64,000 bases of DNA from M0108 sp937862735 (GTDB lineage: Bacteria; Pseudomonadota; Gammaproteobacteria; Chromatiales; Chromatiaceae): NCBI GenBank assembly GCA_937862735.1, contig CALMDH010000190.1, forward strand, positions 41,914 through 105,913. The letters are read 5' to 3'. Below the pieces are notes generated by a model. That model worked only from the letters and a program-made list of their open reading frames with translations, had not been told where the DNA came from and made no database searches. A program made the position numbers and the translations under genes. This document shows positions 46,132-55,056 of this stretch, piece after piece; the first letter of the stretch is position 1, and each line of letters begins with the position of its first letter.

Positions 46132-47677
46132 CGACCCGATTGCGGCCGGCCTCCTTGGCGGCGTACAGGGCATGATCGGCCCGGGTGAACCAGTCATCGA
46201 GGGTCTCGTGAGGCTGATAGGCCGCCACCCCGAAGCTGGTGGTGATGGTCCCGGCGACGGGAAAGGGCTGCGTCATGGTCGCCAGGCGGAGCTTCTCGGC
46301 CAGGCGGGCGGCGGCCTGGGCGGTCCCGTGGGGCAGGAGGATGACGAATTCCTCACCGCCCCAGCGCGCCAGCACGTCACTGGCGCGCAGGTGGCCGCGC
46401 ATGCGCAGGGCCAGCTCGATCAGGACCTGATCGCCGACCAGATGGCCATGGCGGTCGTTGATCGCTTTGAAGTGGTCGATATCGAACATCACCAAGGCCA
46501 GCGGCTCGCCGTAACGCTGGGCGCGGGCCATCTCCCCCGCCACGGCCTGCTCCAGGTAACGCCGGTTCCAGACGCCGGTGAGGCTATCGGTGGTCGCCAG
46601 GCGGTGCAATTCCGCGTTGGCGTTGCGCAGTTCCAGGGTCCGTTCCTGGACCTTGAGCTCCAACGCGGCATTGAGCTCACGATAGCGTTGCTCGCTTTCC
46701 AGGATCTGCCGTTCCGCCTGCTTCAGGGCGGTGATCTCTTCCACCGTGACGTTGATGCCGATAACCTGACCGGAGGCATCCTTGAGGGGGTGGAAATGCT
46801 CCCGCCAGACCCGGGGCACACCGGGCTGGGCCTGGGTCTCGCCCGCGATCTCGAGGTTCAGCAGGGGCTCGCCGGTGGTGAGGACGCGCTGGAACAAGGG
46901 CTCGACGGTCGCCGCCAGGCTGGGCAAGGCCTCGCGGACCGTCCGCCCCAGATGGGCGGCGACAGGCAAGCCGTTGATCTCAGCCAGCCGGTCATTGATG
47001 CGCAGGAAGCGCAGGTCGCGGTCCAACACGCACAGACCGACGGGGGCGGTATCGTAATAGGCCTGGATTTCCTCCAGCCGCCTCCGCGCCAAGGCCTCGC
47101 TGGCCCGCCATTGCTCCTCGGCGTGCTTGAGTTCAGTGACTTCTTCCACCACGCCACTGATACCGATCACTTGGCCGGCGGGGTTGCGCACGGGATAGGT
47201 GCTTTCCAGCCACACCCGGGGCACCCCGGGCCGATCGGGGGTGGGCTCGCGATGTTCGACGTTGAGCAGGGGTTCCCCGCTGGCCAGCACCTGGCGGAAG
47301 CGGGGCTCGGCGCTATCGGCGATATAGGGCGCCATCTCCCGCAGGGTGCGGCCCAGATGGGCGGCGGCGGGGAGGCCATTGACCGCCGCCAACCGCTCAT
47401 TGATGCGCAGGTAGCGTAATTCCTGATCCATGGCGAAGAGACCCACCGGAGCGGTGTCGTAGTAGGCCTGGATTTCGGCCAACTGACGGCGGGCCTGTTC
47501 CTCGCTACGCCGGAGCTGTGCCTGGACGTCCTCGCGTGGCGGGATTGCGGTCTCCAGACCGGGACCGGAGGTGGCGGCTGCGGCGGCCAGCCGGAATTGC
47601 AGGGCCGCGATCTGGCGCTGGAGCCGGCGCGTTTCGGTGCGCCACTGGGGGAGGCGACGGGAATGGGGCCTGGCCAT
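46118..47677 (-). CDS. Tandem PAS diguanylate cyclase (PAS-PAS-GGDEF)
   Basis: A 519-residue soluble c-di-GMP synthase. An N-terminal coiled coil leads into two PAS domains that are near copies of each other (EIQAYYDTAPVGLFAMDQEL and EIQAYYDTAPVGLCVLDRDL, about 125 residues apart), an internal duplication. The GGDEF domain (about 355-519) has an intact GGEEF signature and the RxxD inhibitory site five residues before it (RASD-VLARW-GGEEF). A CAGGAG ribosome-binding site precedes the ATG. It is convergent with the GGDEF-EAL fragment, overlapping its 3' end by 14 bp. Confidence 0.93.
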   Translation of the reverse strand: MARPHSRRLPQWRTETRRLQRQIAALQFRLAAAAATSGPGLETAIPPREDVQAQLRRSEEQARRQLAEIQAYYDTAPVGLFAMDQELRYLRINERLAAVNGLPAAAHLGRTLREMAPYIADSAEPRFRQVLASGEPLLNVEHREPTPDRPGVPRVWLESTYPVRNPAGQVIGISGVVEEVTELKHAEEQWRASEALARRRLEEIQAYYDTAPVGLCVLDRDLRFLRINDRLAEINGLPVAAHLGRTVREALPSLAATVEPLFQRVLTTGEPLLNLEIAGETQAQPGVPRVWREHFHPLKDASGQVIGINVTVEEITALKQAERQILESEQRYRELNAALELKVQERTLELRNANAELHRLATTDSLTGVWNRRYLEQAVAGEMARAQRYGEPLALVMFDIDHFKAINDRHGHLVGDQVLIELALRMRGHLRASDVLARWGGEEFVILLPHGTAQAAARLAEKLRLATMTQPFPVAGTITTSFGVAAYQPHETLDDWFTRADHALYAAKEAGRNRVVIAA

Positions 47678-48119
47678 GGGGGGCTCCTGCTGCCGTGGGG
47701 TCCGAGCGGTTCTTGTTGTTGTGGCGTGCCGGGGACGCTGGTCGGTTTGCCGCGGTGGCCAGCGCGGGGCTCCGGGGCGGGGATGTCGCGGGTTTACGGA
47801 TCAGTTTTGCCGCAGCTGCTCGGCCTGAAGCTTAGGGGCTGTCAATCATTGAGGCAAGCTGGCAGACGGCTAGCTGACGCCTGCTACCAGGCGCCTGCCT
47901 GACGCCTTAACACTAATTCACTTTGAGGTCGGACGGCGCGTGCTCCACGAAGGTAAAGGAACAGGGCTCTTACCGGTTCACCCTAGTGGCGGAGGTCCCC
48001 TCTTGATGGTCTCGTTGTCATAGCGAACCAGGTGAGGTTGCAAAGGATGGGTCGTCGCAGCGCAGACTGTTGGGCTTAGAATAGTGGCAACGGCCAACGG
48101 GTGATGGGAGGAAACATCC
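47678..48119. other. Intergenic region before the ParE-type toxin-antitoxin locus
   Basis: 442 bp between the divergent cyclase and antitoxin genes. No gene or RNA gene is recognised. 47870-47910 contains short repeated words (CTGACGCCT, CAGGCGCCTGCCTG) that form a small dyad. The last ~60 bp hold the likely antitoxin promoter and the GGGAGGAAA ribosome-binding site. Confidence 0.5.
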
Positions 48120-48344
48120 TTGATAGTAACCACCGCTCGCATCCTGCGTGATGCCTTATGTCTCGACCCCATGGAGCGTGCGGAGTTGATCGATGAGCTA
48201 CTAAACAGCTTTGATACTCGCTCCGAATCGCCGCACTTCGATGCCTGGCAAGAAGAAGCCGAATCCCGTATCGATGCCTTCGAGGCGGGACGGCTGATCG
48301 ACGATGCGGCGGAAGCGGTCTTTGCGCGGATCAACCGGCGTTGA
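48120..48344 (+). CDS. Addiction-module antitoxin (Unstab_antitox family)
   Basis: A 74-residue acidic protein of the putative addiction module family (PF09720/TIGR02574): ILRDALCLDPMERAELIDEL, LNSFDTRSESPHFDAWQEEA, ESRIDAFEAGRLIDDAAEAV are the typical blocks. The start is TTG at 48120 with a strong GGGAGGAAA ribosome-binding site. The stop overlaps the toxin start (TTGA). It would neutralise the adjacent ParE/RelE-type toxin. Confidence 0.88.
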   Translation: MIVTTARILRDALCLDPMERAELIDELLNSFDTRSESPHFDAWQEEAESRIDAFEAGRLIDDAAEAVFARINRR

Positions 48345-48637
48345 AGCTCCGGATGCTGTCCTGCGCCGAACGGGAGCTGGTGGACGCCGTGGATTACTAC
48401 AATGCCGAACGTCCGGGGCTTGGCTATGAGTTCGCGGGCGAGGTACAGAAAACCCTTGAGCGCATCCTTGCCTTCCCCGCTGCCTGGCCATGTTTTTCCG
48501 CGCGGACCCGTCGCTGCGTGGTGAGTCGCTTCCCTTATGGGGTTCTCTATCAGGTCCGTGACAATCGCGTGTTGGTCGTTGCCATCATGAATTTGAAGCG
48601 CGACCCGGTTTCCTGGAGGGAGCGCGCTAATCGCTGA
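48341..48637 (+). CDS. RelE/ParE family toxin
   Basis: A 98-residue toxin: LSCAERELVDAVDYYNAERP, GLGYEFAGEVQKTLERILAF, a Cys-containing strand region, and the C-terminal VSRFPYGVLYQVRDNRVLVV, AIMNLKRDP typical of ParE/RelE folds. The start is a TTG overlapping the antitoxin stop. Length and all secondary-structure elements are intact, so the pair is probably functional. It could target gyrase (ParE-like) or mRNA (RelE-like); the sequence does not decide. Confidence 0.88.
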   Translation: MKLRMLSCAERELVDAVDYYNAERPGLGYEFAGEVQKTLERILAFPAAWPCFSARTRRCVVSRFPYGVLYQVRDNRVLVVAIMNLKRDPVSWRERANR

Positions 48638-48714
48638 ATTGGTATCGAAGTGGCTTACGCCACACCAATTGGGCGCGGGCAATGTCCTCCATCGCCTAAG
48701 GGGTCCAGGACGAG

Positions 48715-48867
48715 ATGCTCACCAGTCAGCTCCGATTCCTGGGATTCGACGAGGCTCAGGGTCATCTATCCGCGAAGCCGTTAGCGGCTAGGGACTTGGA
48801 AGAGTGGCTGCGCGAGCGCGGGGAAGCCGGACGCGCGGCATCGAGAAAGGCACGGCTGGTCTCGTAG
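48715..48867 (+). pseudogene. C-terminal fragment of an EAL-domain protein
   Basis: A 50-codon frame reads LRFLGFDEAQGHLSAKPLAA and DLEEWLRERGEAG. This matches the extreme C-terminus of EAL domains; compare the end of the 39022-42003 protein, MGCDEVQGYHYARPMPAADL and TRWLEDR. The catalytic part is missing, so this is the scar of a lost phosphodiesterase gene. Confidence 0.6.
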
Positions 48868-48875
48868 CGGGGGCC

Positions 48876-49132
48876 GGTTACCGCTTGGCGCGACGCCGGG
48901 ATGACGCCCACGTGTATTTTACCGGCAAGGGCCTCCTCGGCGAGCGCCTGGCAGCATGGGAGGCCGGGGGCCGACAGAATGCCAGTCTGCTTGACCAGGG
49001 GCGCGAGCGCATCACCGAATGGATACCGTCGCCAAGGGGGGGTTCCATCTGGCCCGGGAACTGTTCGATCGGGCGGACCAGGCCCTTTACGCCGCCAAGA
49101 CGGCCGGACGTAATCAGGTGTGCTTGGGGTAA
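48876..49132 (+). pseudogene. Kinase/cyclase chimera left by deletion
   Basis: Two fragments joined. The first (about 48876-49020) reads RRDDAHVYFTGKGLLGERLA, AWEAGGRQNASLLDQGRERI and matches residues ~75-115 of the hybrid kinase at 50244-53978 (RTRDDAQLYFSGQAPLAQRL, AAWEAGGRRDAALLDQARER). The second (about 49038-49132, another frame) reads GFHLARELFDRADQALYAAK, TAGRNQVCLG and stop, matching the C-terminus of the REC-GGDEF protein at 54056-55009 (GFHLAKKLVGRADQALYAAK...). So a second copy of that kinase-cyclase locus once stood here and lost its ~4.4 kb middle. Confidence 0.7.
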
Positions 49133-49263
49133 GGTGGACTGATACTTCGCTTTAACGAGGCAGCCAATGAGTCGACTGGTGACGTACGGACAAACGAGGT
49201 ACGTCTCAACACGGCGAAACGACTGCTATATTTGACGGATCAACGCAGAAGCGGACCCAAACC

Positions 49264-49596
49264 ATGCTTGACAGCGCCACCACCCAAGCCGCCAGATCCT
49301 TTGTCACCCAGGCTAAGGTGCGCTTCCCCGTGCGCAGCGCCATCCTCTTCGGTAGCCGCGCCCGCGGACACTTCCGCCCAGATAGCGATGCCGACGTGGC
49401 CCTGCTGCTGACCGGCCCTCATGGCCCCTTCTTGGACACCAAGCTGGAACTTGCCGACATCGCCTACGACGTGCTGCTGGAAACCGGGATTCGTATCCAG
49501 CCCCTACCCGTGTGGGAAGAGGATTGGGAGCATCCAGATACCTACACCAATCCTCAGTTGCTCCAGAACATCGCCCGCGAGGGCATTCGTCTGTGA
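49264..49596 (+). CDS. MNT-type minimal nucleotidyltransferase (antitoxin of HEPN/MNT pair)
   Basis: A 110-residue nucleotidyltransferase: the signature AILFGSRARGHFRPDSDADV with GSR and the catalytic D-x-D (DSDAD) is intact, followed by DTKLELADIAYDVLLETGIR. Such MNT proteins AMPylate and neutralise a HEPN ribonuclease toxin encoded by the next gene. Here the stop overlaps the GTG of a HEPN frame that is cut to 36 codons, so the MNT seems to have outlived its toxin. Confidence 0.85.
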   Translation: MLDSATTQAARSFVTQAKVRFPVRSAILFGSRARGHFRPDSDADVALLLTGPHGPFLDTKLELADIAYDVLLETGIRIQPLPVWEEDWEHPDTYTNPQLLQNIAREGIRL

Positions 49597-49703
49597 GTGC
49601 CGACGAACTGATGGGCAAGGCCGAGCGTGCGGTTGCCTCTGCCCGTCTGCTGCTAGGTAAAAGCACCCCCAAAGTCGGGCTGGCTAGGCTATGCTTTCTT
49701 TAA
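49593..49703 (+). pseudogene. Truncated HEPN-domain toxin
   Basis: A GTG overlapping the MNT stop begins SADELMGKAERAVASARLLL, the first helix of a HEPN toxin, then diverges (GKSTPKVGLARLCFL) and stops after 36 codons. HEPN toxins need ~120-140 residues and a C-terminal RxxxxH motif, which is absent. The 3' part has been deleted; the glycine-zipper gene begins 29 bp later. Confidence 0.7.
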
Positions 49704-49732
49704 ACCCATGAAAACTGACTGAGGATACCAAG

Positions 49733-49966
49733 ATGCGAACGCTTAGCTTTGTCCCGGCGCTTGTGGTAGCGCTGATTCTTTCCGGCTGTGCCGGCATGTC
49801 TGACACCGAACGGCGGGTGGCCACGGGCACGGGGGCCGGTGCCGCGACCGGCGCCGTGATTGGCTCCTTCTCCGGCTCTGCCGGCAAGGGCGCCCTCATT
49901 GGCGCCGGCGTTGGCGCCGTAGGCGGCTACCTGTACGACCAAGATCAGAAGAGTAAGGGATACTGA
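49733..49966 (+). CDS. Glycine-zipper lipoprotein
   Basis: A 77-residue outer-membrane-type lipoprotein: signal peptide VPALVVALILSGCAG with lipobox LSGC, then a YMGG/Gly-zipper region (GTGAGAATGAVIGSFSGSAG, KGALIGAGVGAVGGYLYD) that can form a membrane-associated hairpin. It resembles small osmotically regulated lipoproteins of the OsmB/YmgG group. GAGGA precedes the ATG. It is a single-gene unit between the MNT remnant and the kinase gene. Confidence 0.85.
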   Translation: MRTLSFVPALVVALILSGCAGMSDTERRVATGTGAGAATGAVIGSFSGSAGKGALIGAGVGAVGGYLYDQDQKSKGY

Positions 49967-50243
49967 GCCCGCCAGGGTTTGTGGGGGTAAGGGTACTTCG
50001 CCGGGAAGGGAAGCCGGCGCGGACTTGGTCGGCGAACGGGGGGTAGCGTTGCGCCAAGGTAGTGGGCGCCCGTAGATATCGTGCTTGGGGGATAGCCGGT
50101 GCCTCATTGTGCTTGGGTGTTGTAGCATGGGTAGGGACTGCGATTAACTCGTCAGAGTTGTGACCGGATTCAGAATCCAGGCCAGCGACCAAACCGGCCT
50201 GGAGAGCCAAGCCTGGACGGCCACATACCACTGGAGTTGAGAC

Positions 50244-53200
50244 ATGCCCCATGACCTTACGGGGGACGCAGCCGATGCGTCCAACCGGACGCAACCCCCC
50301 TTCAAGGCCTTCCTTTCCTTGCTGGTCCTTCTGACCCTGCTCATTGGCGCGGTGGGAGGATACGCCTACACCCGCCTGCGTGAGGACCAACTCCACGAGA
50401 TCGAACGGACGCTGACGATCTTTGCCGAGGAGAAACGCCATCAGCTCGAGGATTGGTTGGCGCGAACCCGGGATGACGCCCAGCTGTATTTCTCCGGCCA
50501 GGCCCCCCTCGCCCAGCGCCTGGCGGCATGGGAGGCCGGGGGTCGTCGGGATGCCGCGCTGTTGGATCAAGCCCGCGAGCGCATTGCCGATATCATGGGC
50601 ATACGGGGATGGTCGGCCCTGGCGGTCCTCGATACCGAGGGGAATCCGATTTTTACCCTAGGGCCGAAGAAATTCGCCGACCACGTTCAGGAGATCCAGG
50701 AGGTCCTCGCCCATCCCCGCATCCAGCCGGTGGATCTGCATCGCAACCCGCAGGGCGAGGTCGAATATGGCCTGCTGGCCCCCATTGCCCTGGCCGACGG
50801 CCGGCTGCTGGGGGTGGTCTATCTGAGCTGGCTGGCCGATCAGACCCTATTTCCGCTGATCAGCACCTGGCCAGTGCCGACCGAGTCCGCCGAGACCTTT
50901 CTGATACGGCGCGAGGGGGACAAGGTGCTTTATCTGACCCCCTTGCGCCATGAAGCCGATGCCGCCCTGCGTAAGGGTCTGCCCCTCACCACCCCCAACC
51001 TCCCTGCCGCCTTGGCCGCCCAGGGCCAAGCGGGCATCCTGTCCTTCAGGGAAGACTACCGCAACGAGCCCGTCTTGGCCTATGCCACCGCCATTGCCGG
51101 CACGCCCTGGCTGATGGTCGCCAAGATTGATCAACGGGAGGCCCTGGCTGGGATGCGCGAGATCGCCTGGGTTACCGCCCTGGTCCTGGGGCTGATCCTG
51201 CTGCTGATCTACAGTGTCGGCTACGCCTGGTGGCACCGCCTCCGGGAACAAGCCCGGGTCGCGGCGCGGGAGGCCAGTGCCCGCCTGGAGAGCGAACGGC
51301 GCTGGAAGCTCGCCCTGGATAGCGCCGGGCATGGGATCTGGGACTGGCATCTCGACACCGACCGGGTGGACTTCTCTCCAAGGTGGAAACGCATGCTTGG
51401 CTATGACGAGGCGGATAACATCGACACGGTCGGAGCCTGGGAACAACTCGTCCACCCCGAGGATCTGCCCCGGGTCTGGGCCGCCCTCCGGGCCCATATT
51501 GTCGGGGAGACCCCCAACTACGAGAGTATCCACCGCCTGCGCTGCCAGGACGGTAACTGGAAATGGCAGTTGGATCGTGGCACCGCCCTTGAGCGTGATG
51601 CCGCGGGCCAGCCGCGGCGCATGCTCGGCACCTACACCGATATCACCGCCCAGAAAGTGGCCGAGGCGGCGCTCGCCGCGGCCAACATCCGCCTCCAGGG
51701 GCTATTGGACGCCTTGCCGGTGGGGGTGGCCTTCACGGAAGGTCTGGATATTCGCGACGTCCAGGCCAATGCCACGCTGCGCCGCCAGTTCGAGTTTCCG
51801 TCCGATGGAGAGATCGCGGCTTCCGCTGCGGATCCAGCCGCGCCGGGGCGGCGCGTGCACTTTTACCACGCGGGGCGTGAGCTCGCCGCCGAGGAGCTGC
51901 CGCTGGAGCGAGCGGTCCTGGAAGGGCGGGTAATCCCGCCGCTGGAGGTGGAGATCGCCCTGCCCAGCGGTCGGCATTGGATCGCGGAGATCACCGGCGT
52001 GCCCCTGCGGGATGCCGCGGGTCAACTCGTCGCCGGGCTGGCGGTGTTGGTCGATATCACCGCCCGCATGCAAGCCGATGAAGATCTACGCGCGAGCGAG
52101 CGGCGCTACCGTGAGCTCAATGCCGAGCTGGAAAGCAAGGTTGAGCTGCGCACCGCCGAAGCCCGCGCCGCCAGCGCCGCCAAGAGCGAGTTCCTGGCCC
52201 ACATGAGCCACGAGATCCGCACGCCGATGAACGCCGTGCTCGGCCTGGCCCAGTTACTTAATCACGAACCTCTCACGGCCAATCAGCACGCCATGGTCCA
52301 GCGCATCCAGGGCGCGGGCCAATCCTTGCTGGCGATCATCAACGACATCCTCGACTTCTCCAAGATCGAGGCGGGCCAGTTGCGCCTTGACGCTCGACCC
52401 TTCCGCCTGGAGGACCTGACGGCCCGGGTGGCCAGTCTGCTTGGCGCTACCGCCGTGGCCAAGGGCGTCGAGCTACGTATCGAGCCTCTGGCCGCGCCCA
52501 TCGGCGCACTACTGGGGGATGCCCAGCGCCTGGAAGAGGTGCTGATCAACCTCATCGGCAACGCCATCAAGTTCACCGAGCGGGGCGAGGTGGTACTCCA
52601 CATCCACACCCTGGCCAGCGCCGACCCTGAGGTGCGGCTGCGCTTCGCGGTCCAGGACACCGGCATCGGCATCAGTCCCGAGGCCCAGGCCCGGCTCTTC
52701 GACGCCTTCACCCAGGCCGACACCGGCATCAGCCGCCGCTTTGGCGGCACGGGACTGGGGTTGTCCATCAGTAAGCGCCTGGTGGAGCTAATGGGCGGCG
52801 CGATCGGCGTGGAGAGCCAGCCCGGCCAGGGCAGCACCTTCTGGTTCGAGCTGCCCTTCGCGCGGGCCAGCGAGGCAGAAGAGCCTAGCCTCGCGGCCCC
52901 GGTCGCCATCCCCACCAGCCCGCGCTTATCGGGCCTGCGCATCCTGGCGGTCGACGACAGCGTCCTCAACCGGGACCTGGTGGAACGGTTGTTGATGCGG
53001 GAAGGGGCGGAGGTCACCCTGGCCGTGGATGGTCAGCAGGCGGTGCGCTATCTACAAGCCCCCGCCCCGGCCTTCGACGCCGTACTCATGGACGTGCAGA
53101 TGCCGGTGATGGACGGCCTGACGGCCATGCGCCATATCCGCCACGAACTGGGCCTGAAGGACCTGCCGATCCTCGCCCTGACCGCCGGGGTCCTGCCCGA

Positions 53201-53978
53201 GGAACAGCAGGCGGCGCTGGACGCGGGGGCCAACGAGGTCCTGGCCAAGCCCCTGGATCTGAACCTGTTGACGGCTCGGCTGACCTATCACATCGGCACC
53301 GAGCGTCTTGTCGCCGCAGCTCCCCAATCGACGGCGATTCCAGTCCCCAGGCCCGCGGGGCTCGACGACTTTCCCCTCATCGCCGGCATCGACCGGGAGC
53401 GCGCCGCCTTGAGCGTCGACCTGGACCGCGATTTCTACCTGTCCTTGCTGAAGCGGTTCATCACCGAGGCCACCTCCGTCGTGGCGGAGGCCCGCCAGGA
53501 CCTGGAACGGGGCGACTGCGCGACCGCCGAGCGGCGCCTGCATAGCCTGCGCGGCAATGCCGGCACCATCGGCGCCCTGAAGATCATGGATACCGCCGCC
53601 GGACTGGAGCACACTATTCGTAACGTCCTGACCGACCTGGACGCGAAGCTGGTGGATCTGGACCAGCAACTGACCAGCCTGAACGAGGCCAGCCGCCCCT
53701 GGTTGCAGATGGCGGCCATCCACGACCAGGCCCTGAGCGCCAGGCCAGAGAGCGCCCCCCTGACGGCGGAGCGGATCGAAGCCCTGCACAAGGCCTTACG
53801 CTGCCACGGCTTGGATGCCCTGGATCTGTACGAGGAACTGGAGGCCGCCCTGGTGGCCGCCCATGGCCAGGACCAGATCGCCCCCCTGGGGGAGGCCATC
53901 GCCACGCTGCGCTTCGAGGTCGCGCTCACCCTGTTGTCGGCGCTGCCGCCGGCGGATTTCCGCGAGGCATCCCTCTGA
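50244..53978 (+). CDS. Hybrid sensor histidine kinase (periplasmic sensor, PAS x2, HisKA, HATPase, REC, HPt)
   Basis: A 1244-residue membrane kinase. Two helices (about residues 24-43 and 308-330) bracket a periplasmic Cache-like sensor (WSALAVLDTEGNPIFTLGP, YGLLAPIALADGRLLGVVYL). Two PAS domains follow (about 350-475 and 490-610). The phospho-accepting His656 is in MSHEIRTPM; ATP boxes are NLIGNAIKF, DTGIGI and FGGTGLGLSISKRLVELMGG. Receiver Asp950 is in LMDVQMPVMDG and HPt His1100 in RLHSLRGNAGTIG. A helical module after the HPt (IEALHKALRCHGLDALDLYE ... RFEVALTLLSAL) is shared with the other kinases of the region. The REC-GGDEF gene 77 bp downstream is the likely partner. Confidence 0.94.
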   Translation: MPHDLTGDAADASNRTQPPFKAFLSLLVLLTLLIGAVGGYAYTRLREDQLHEIERTLTIFAEEKRHQLEDWLARTRDDAQLYFSGQAPLAQRLAAWEAGGRRDAALLDQARERIADIMGIRGWSALAVLDTEGNPIFTLGPKKFADHVQEIQEVLAHPRIQPVDLHRNPQGEVEYGLLAPIALADGRLLGVVYLSWLADQTLFPLISTWPVPTESAETFLIRREGDKVLYLTPLRHEADAALRKGLPLTTPNLPAALAAQGQAGILSFREDYRNEPVLAYATAIAGTPWLMVAKIDQREALAGMREIAWVTALVLGLILLLIYSVGYAWWHRLREQARVAAREASARLESERRWKLALDSAGHGIWDWHLDTDRVDFSPRWKRMLGYDEADNIDTVGAWEQLVHPEDLPRVWAALRAHIVGETPNYESIHRLRCQDGNWKWQLDRGTALERDAAGQPRRMLGTYTDITAQKVAEAALAAANIRLQGLLDALPVGVAFTEGLDIRDVQANATLRRQFEFPSDGEIAASAADPAAPGRRVHFYHAGRELAAEELPLERAVLEGRVIPPLEVEIALPSGRHWIAEITGVPLRDAAGQLVAGLAVLVDITARMQADEDLRASERRYRELNAELESKVELRTAEARAASAAKSEFLAHMSHEIRTPMNAVLGLAQLLNHEPLTANQHAMVQRIQGAGQSLLAIINDILDFSKIEAGQLRLDARPFRLEDLTARVASLLGATAVAKGVELRIEPLAAPIGALLGDAQRLEEVLINLIGNAIKFTERGEVVLHIHTLASADPEVRLRFAVQDTGIGISPEAQARLFDAFTQADTGISRRFGGTGLGLSISKRLVELMGGAIGVESQPGQGSTFWFELPFARASEAEEPSLAAPVAIPTSPRLSGLRILAVDDSVLNRDLVERLLMREGAEVTLAVDGQQAVRYLQAPAPAFDAVLMDVQMPVMDGLTAMRHIRHELGLKDLPILALTAGVLPEEQQAALDAGANEVLAKPLDLNLLTARLTYHIGTERLVAAAPQSTAIPVPRPAGLDDFPLIAGIDRERAALSVDLDRDFYLSLLKRFITEATSVVAEARQDLERGDCATAERRLHSLRGNAGTIGALKIMDTAAGLEHTIRNVLTDLDAKLVDLDQQLTSLNEASRPWLQMAAIHDQALSARPESAPLTAERIEALHKALRCHGLDALDLYEELEAALVAAHGQDQIAPLGEAIATLRFEVALTLLSALPPADFREASL

Positions 53979-54055
53979 CGCCCAACCGTTTTCGACATGG
54001 ACCAGCCCAAGACTCACCCGTTATCCGCTAGCACCTGACCCGAAGTCCCGCGCCC

Positions 54056-55009
54056 ATGTCCCAGCCCGCCAGAATCCTGATCGTGGACGACGAGATCGTC
54101 GCCATCCAAATGCTGCGTAAGGCGCTCCATTCCATGGGGAAACTCTTCTATGCTCGGGAGGGCCAGGAGGCCCTGGACCGGGTGCGTCAGGCACCGCCGG
54201 ACCTGGTGCTGCTGGACGCCAACATGCCGGGCCTGGATGGCTTTGCCATCTGCCGCCAGCTCCACCAGGAGTATCCGGATCTTCCCATCATCTTCGTCAC
54301 CGCCGCCAGCGACAACGCCAGCGAGGTCCGGGCCCTGGAGGCCGGCGCCCTGGATTTCATCAATAAGCCCTTCAACCCGCCGGTGGTGCGTGCTCGGGTC
54401 AATGTTCACCTCAAACTCAAGGCCCACAACGATGTACTGCGGACCTTGGGCAGTCGGGACTCGCTCACGGGTTTGTGGAACCGCCGCGCCCTGGACGAGC
54501 GCCTGGCCTTGGAATGGCGGCGCGCCCAGCGGCACCACCAGACGCTGGCCCTGCTCATGATCGACATCGACCACTTCAAGGCCTACAACGACCACTATGG
54601 CCACATCCAGGGCGATGACTGCCTGCGCCAGGTGGCCAAGGCCATCGCTGGCCTGGTCAACCGGGCCGGTGACCTGGTGGCCCGCTATGGCGGTGAGGAG
54701 TTCGTGGTGCTACTCGCCGCGACCGGCCAGGACGAGGCCCTGACCCTGGCCGAACGCATTCGCGCCACCGTGGAGGGCCTGGCCATCCCCCATGCCGCCT
54801 CCAGCGCCGGGCCGGTGGTCAGCCTGAGCATCGGCGTCGCCGGGTGCCAGCCCCAGCGTGTCGCGGGGGAGGAACCCTCAGCGCCGGCACCGGCTGGCAA
54901 CTCGGAGCAAGTATCCGGTTTCCACCTGGCCAAGAAGCTCGTCGGCCGCGCCGATCAGGCCCTGTATGCCGCCAAGCTGGGTGGACGTAATCGAGTGTGC
55001 GTGGGGTAA
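54056..55009 (+). CDS. Response regulator diguanylate cyclase (REC-GGDEF, PleD/WspR-like)
   Basis: A 317-residue output protein. The receiver domain (residues 5-120) has the acidic pair (VDDE), the phospho-acceptor in LVLLDANMPGLDG, Thr in FVTAAS and Lys in NKPFNPP. The GGDEF domain has an intact GGEEF and the RxxD inhibitory site (RAGD-LVARY-GGEEF). The insert QPQRVAGEEPSAPAPAGNSE before the last helix is unusual. It lies directly behind the hybrid kinase, so phosphotransfer from that HPt to this receiver, switching on c-di-GMP synthesis, is the natural model. Confidence 0.94.
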   Translation: MSQPARILIVDDEIVAIQMLRKALHSMGKLFYAREGQEALDRVRQAPPDLVLLDANMPGLDGFAICRQLHQEYPDLPIIFVTAASDNASEVRALEAGALDFINKPFNPPVVRARVNVHLKLKAHNDVLRTLGSRDSLTGLWNRRALDERLALEWRRAQRHHQTLALLMIDIDHFKAYNDHYGHIQGDDCLRQVAKAIAGLVNRAGDLVARYGGEEFVVLLAATGQDEALTLAERIRATVEGLAIPHAASSAGPVVSLSIGVAGCQPQRVAGEEPSAPAPAGNSEQVSGFHLAKKLVGRADQALYAAKLGGRNRVCVG

Positions 55010-55056
55010 CCCTCTTCAGAGGGCAAGCATCGGGTTGCGCCAGAGATCAATCAGGG

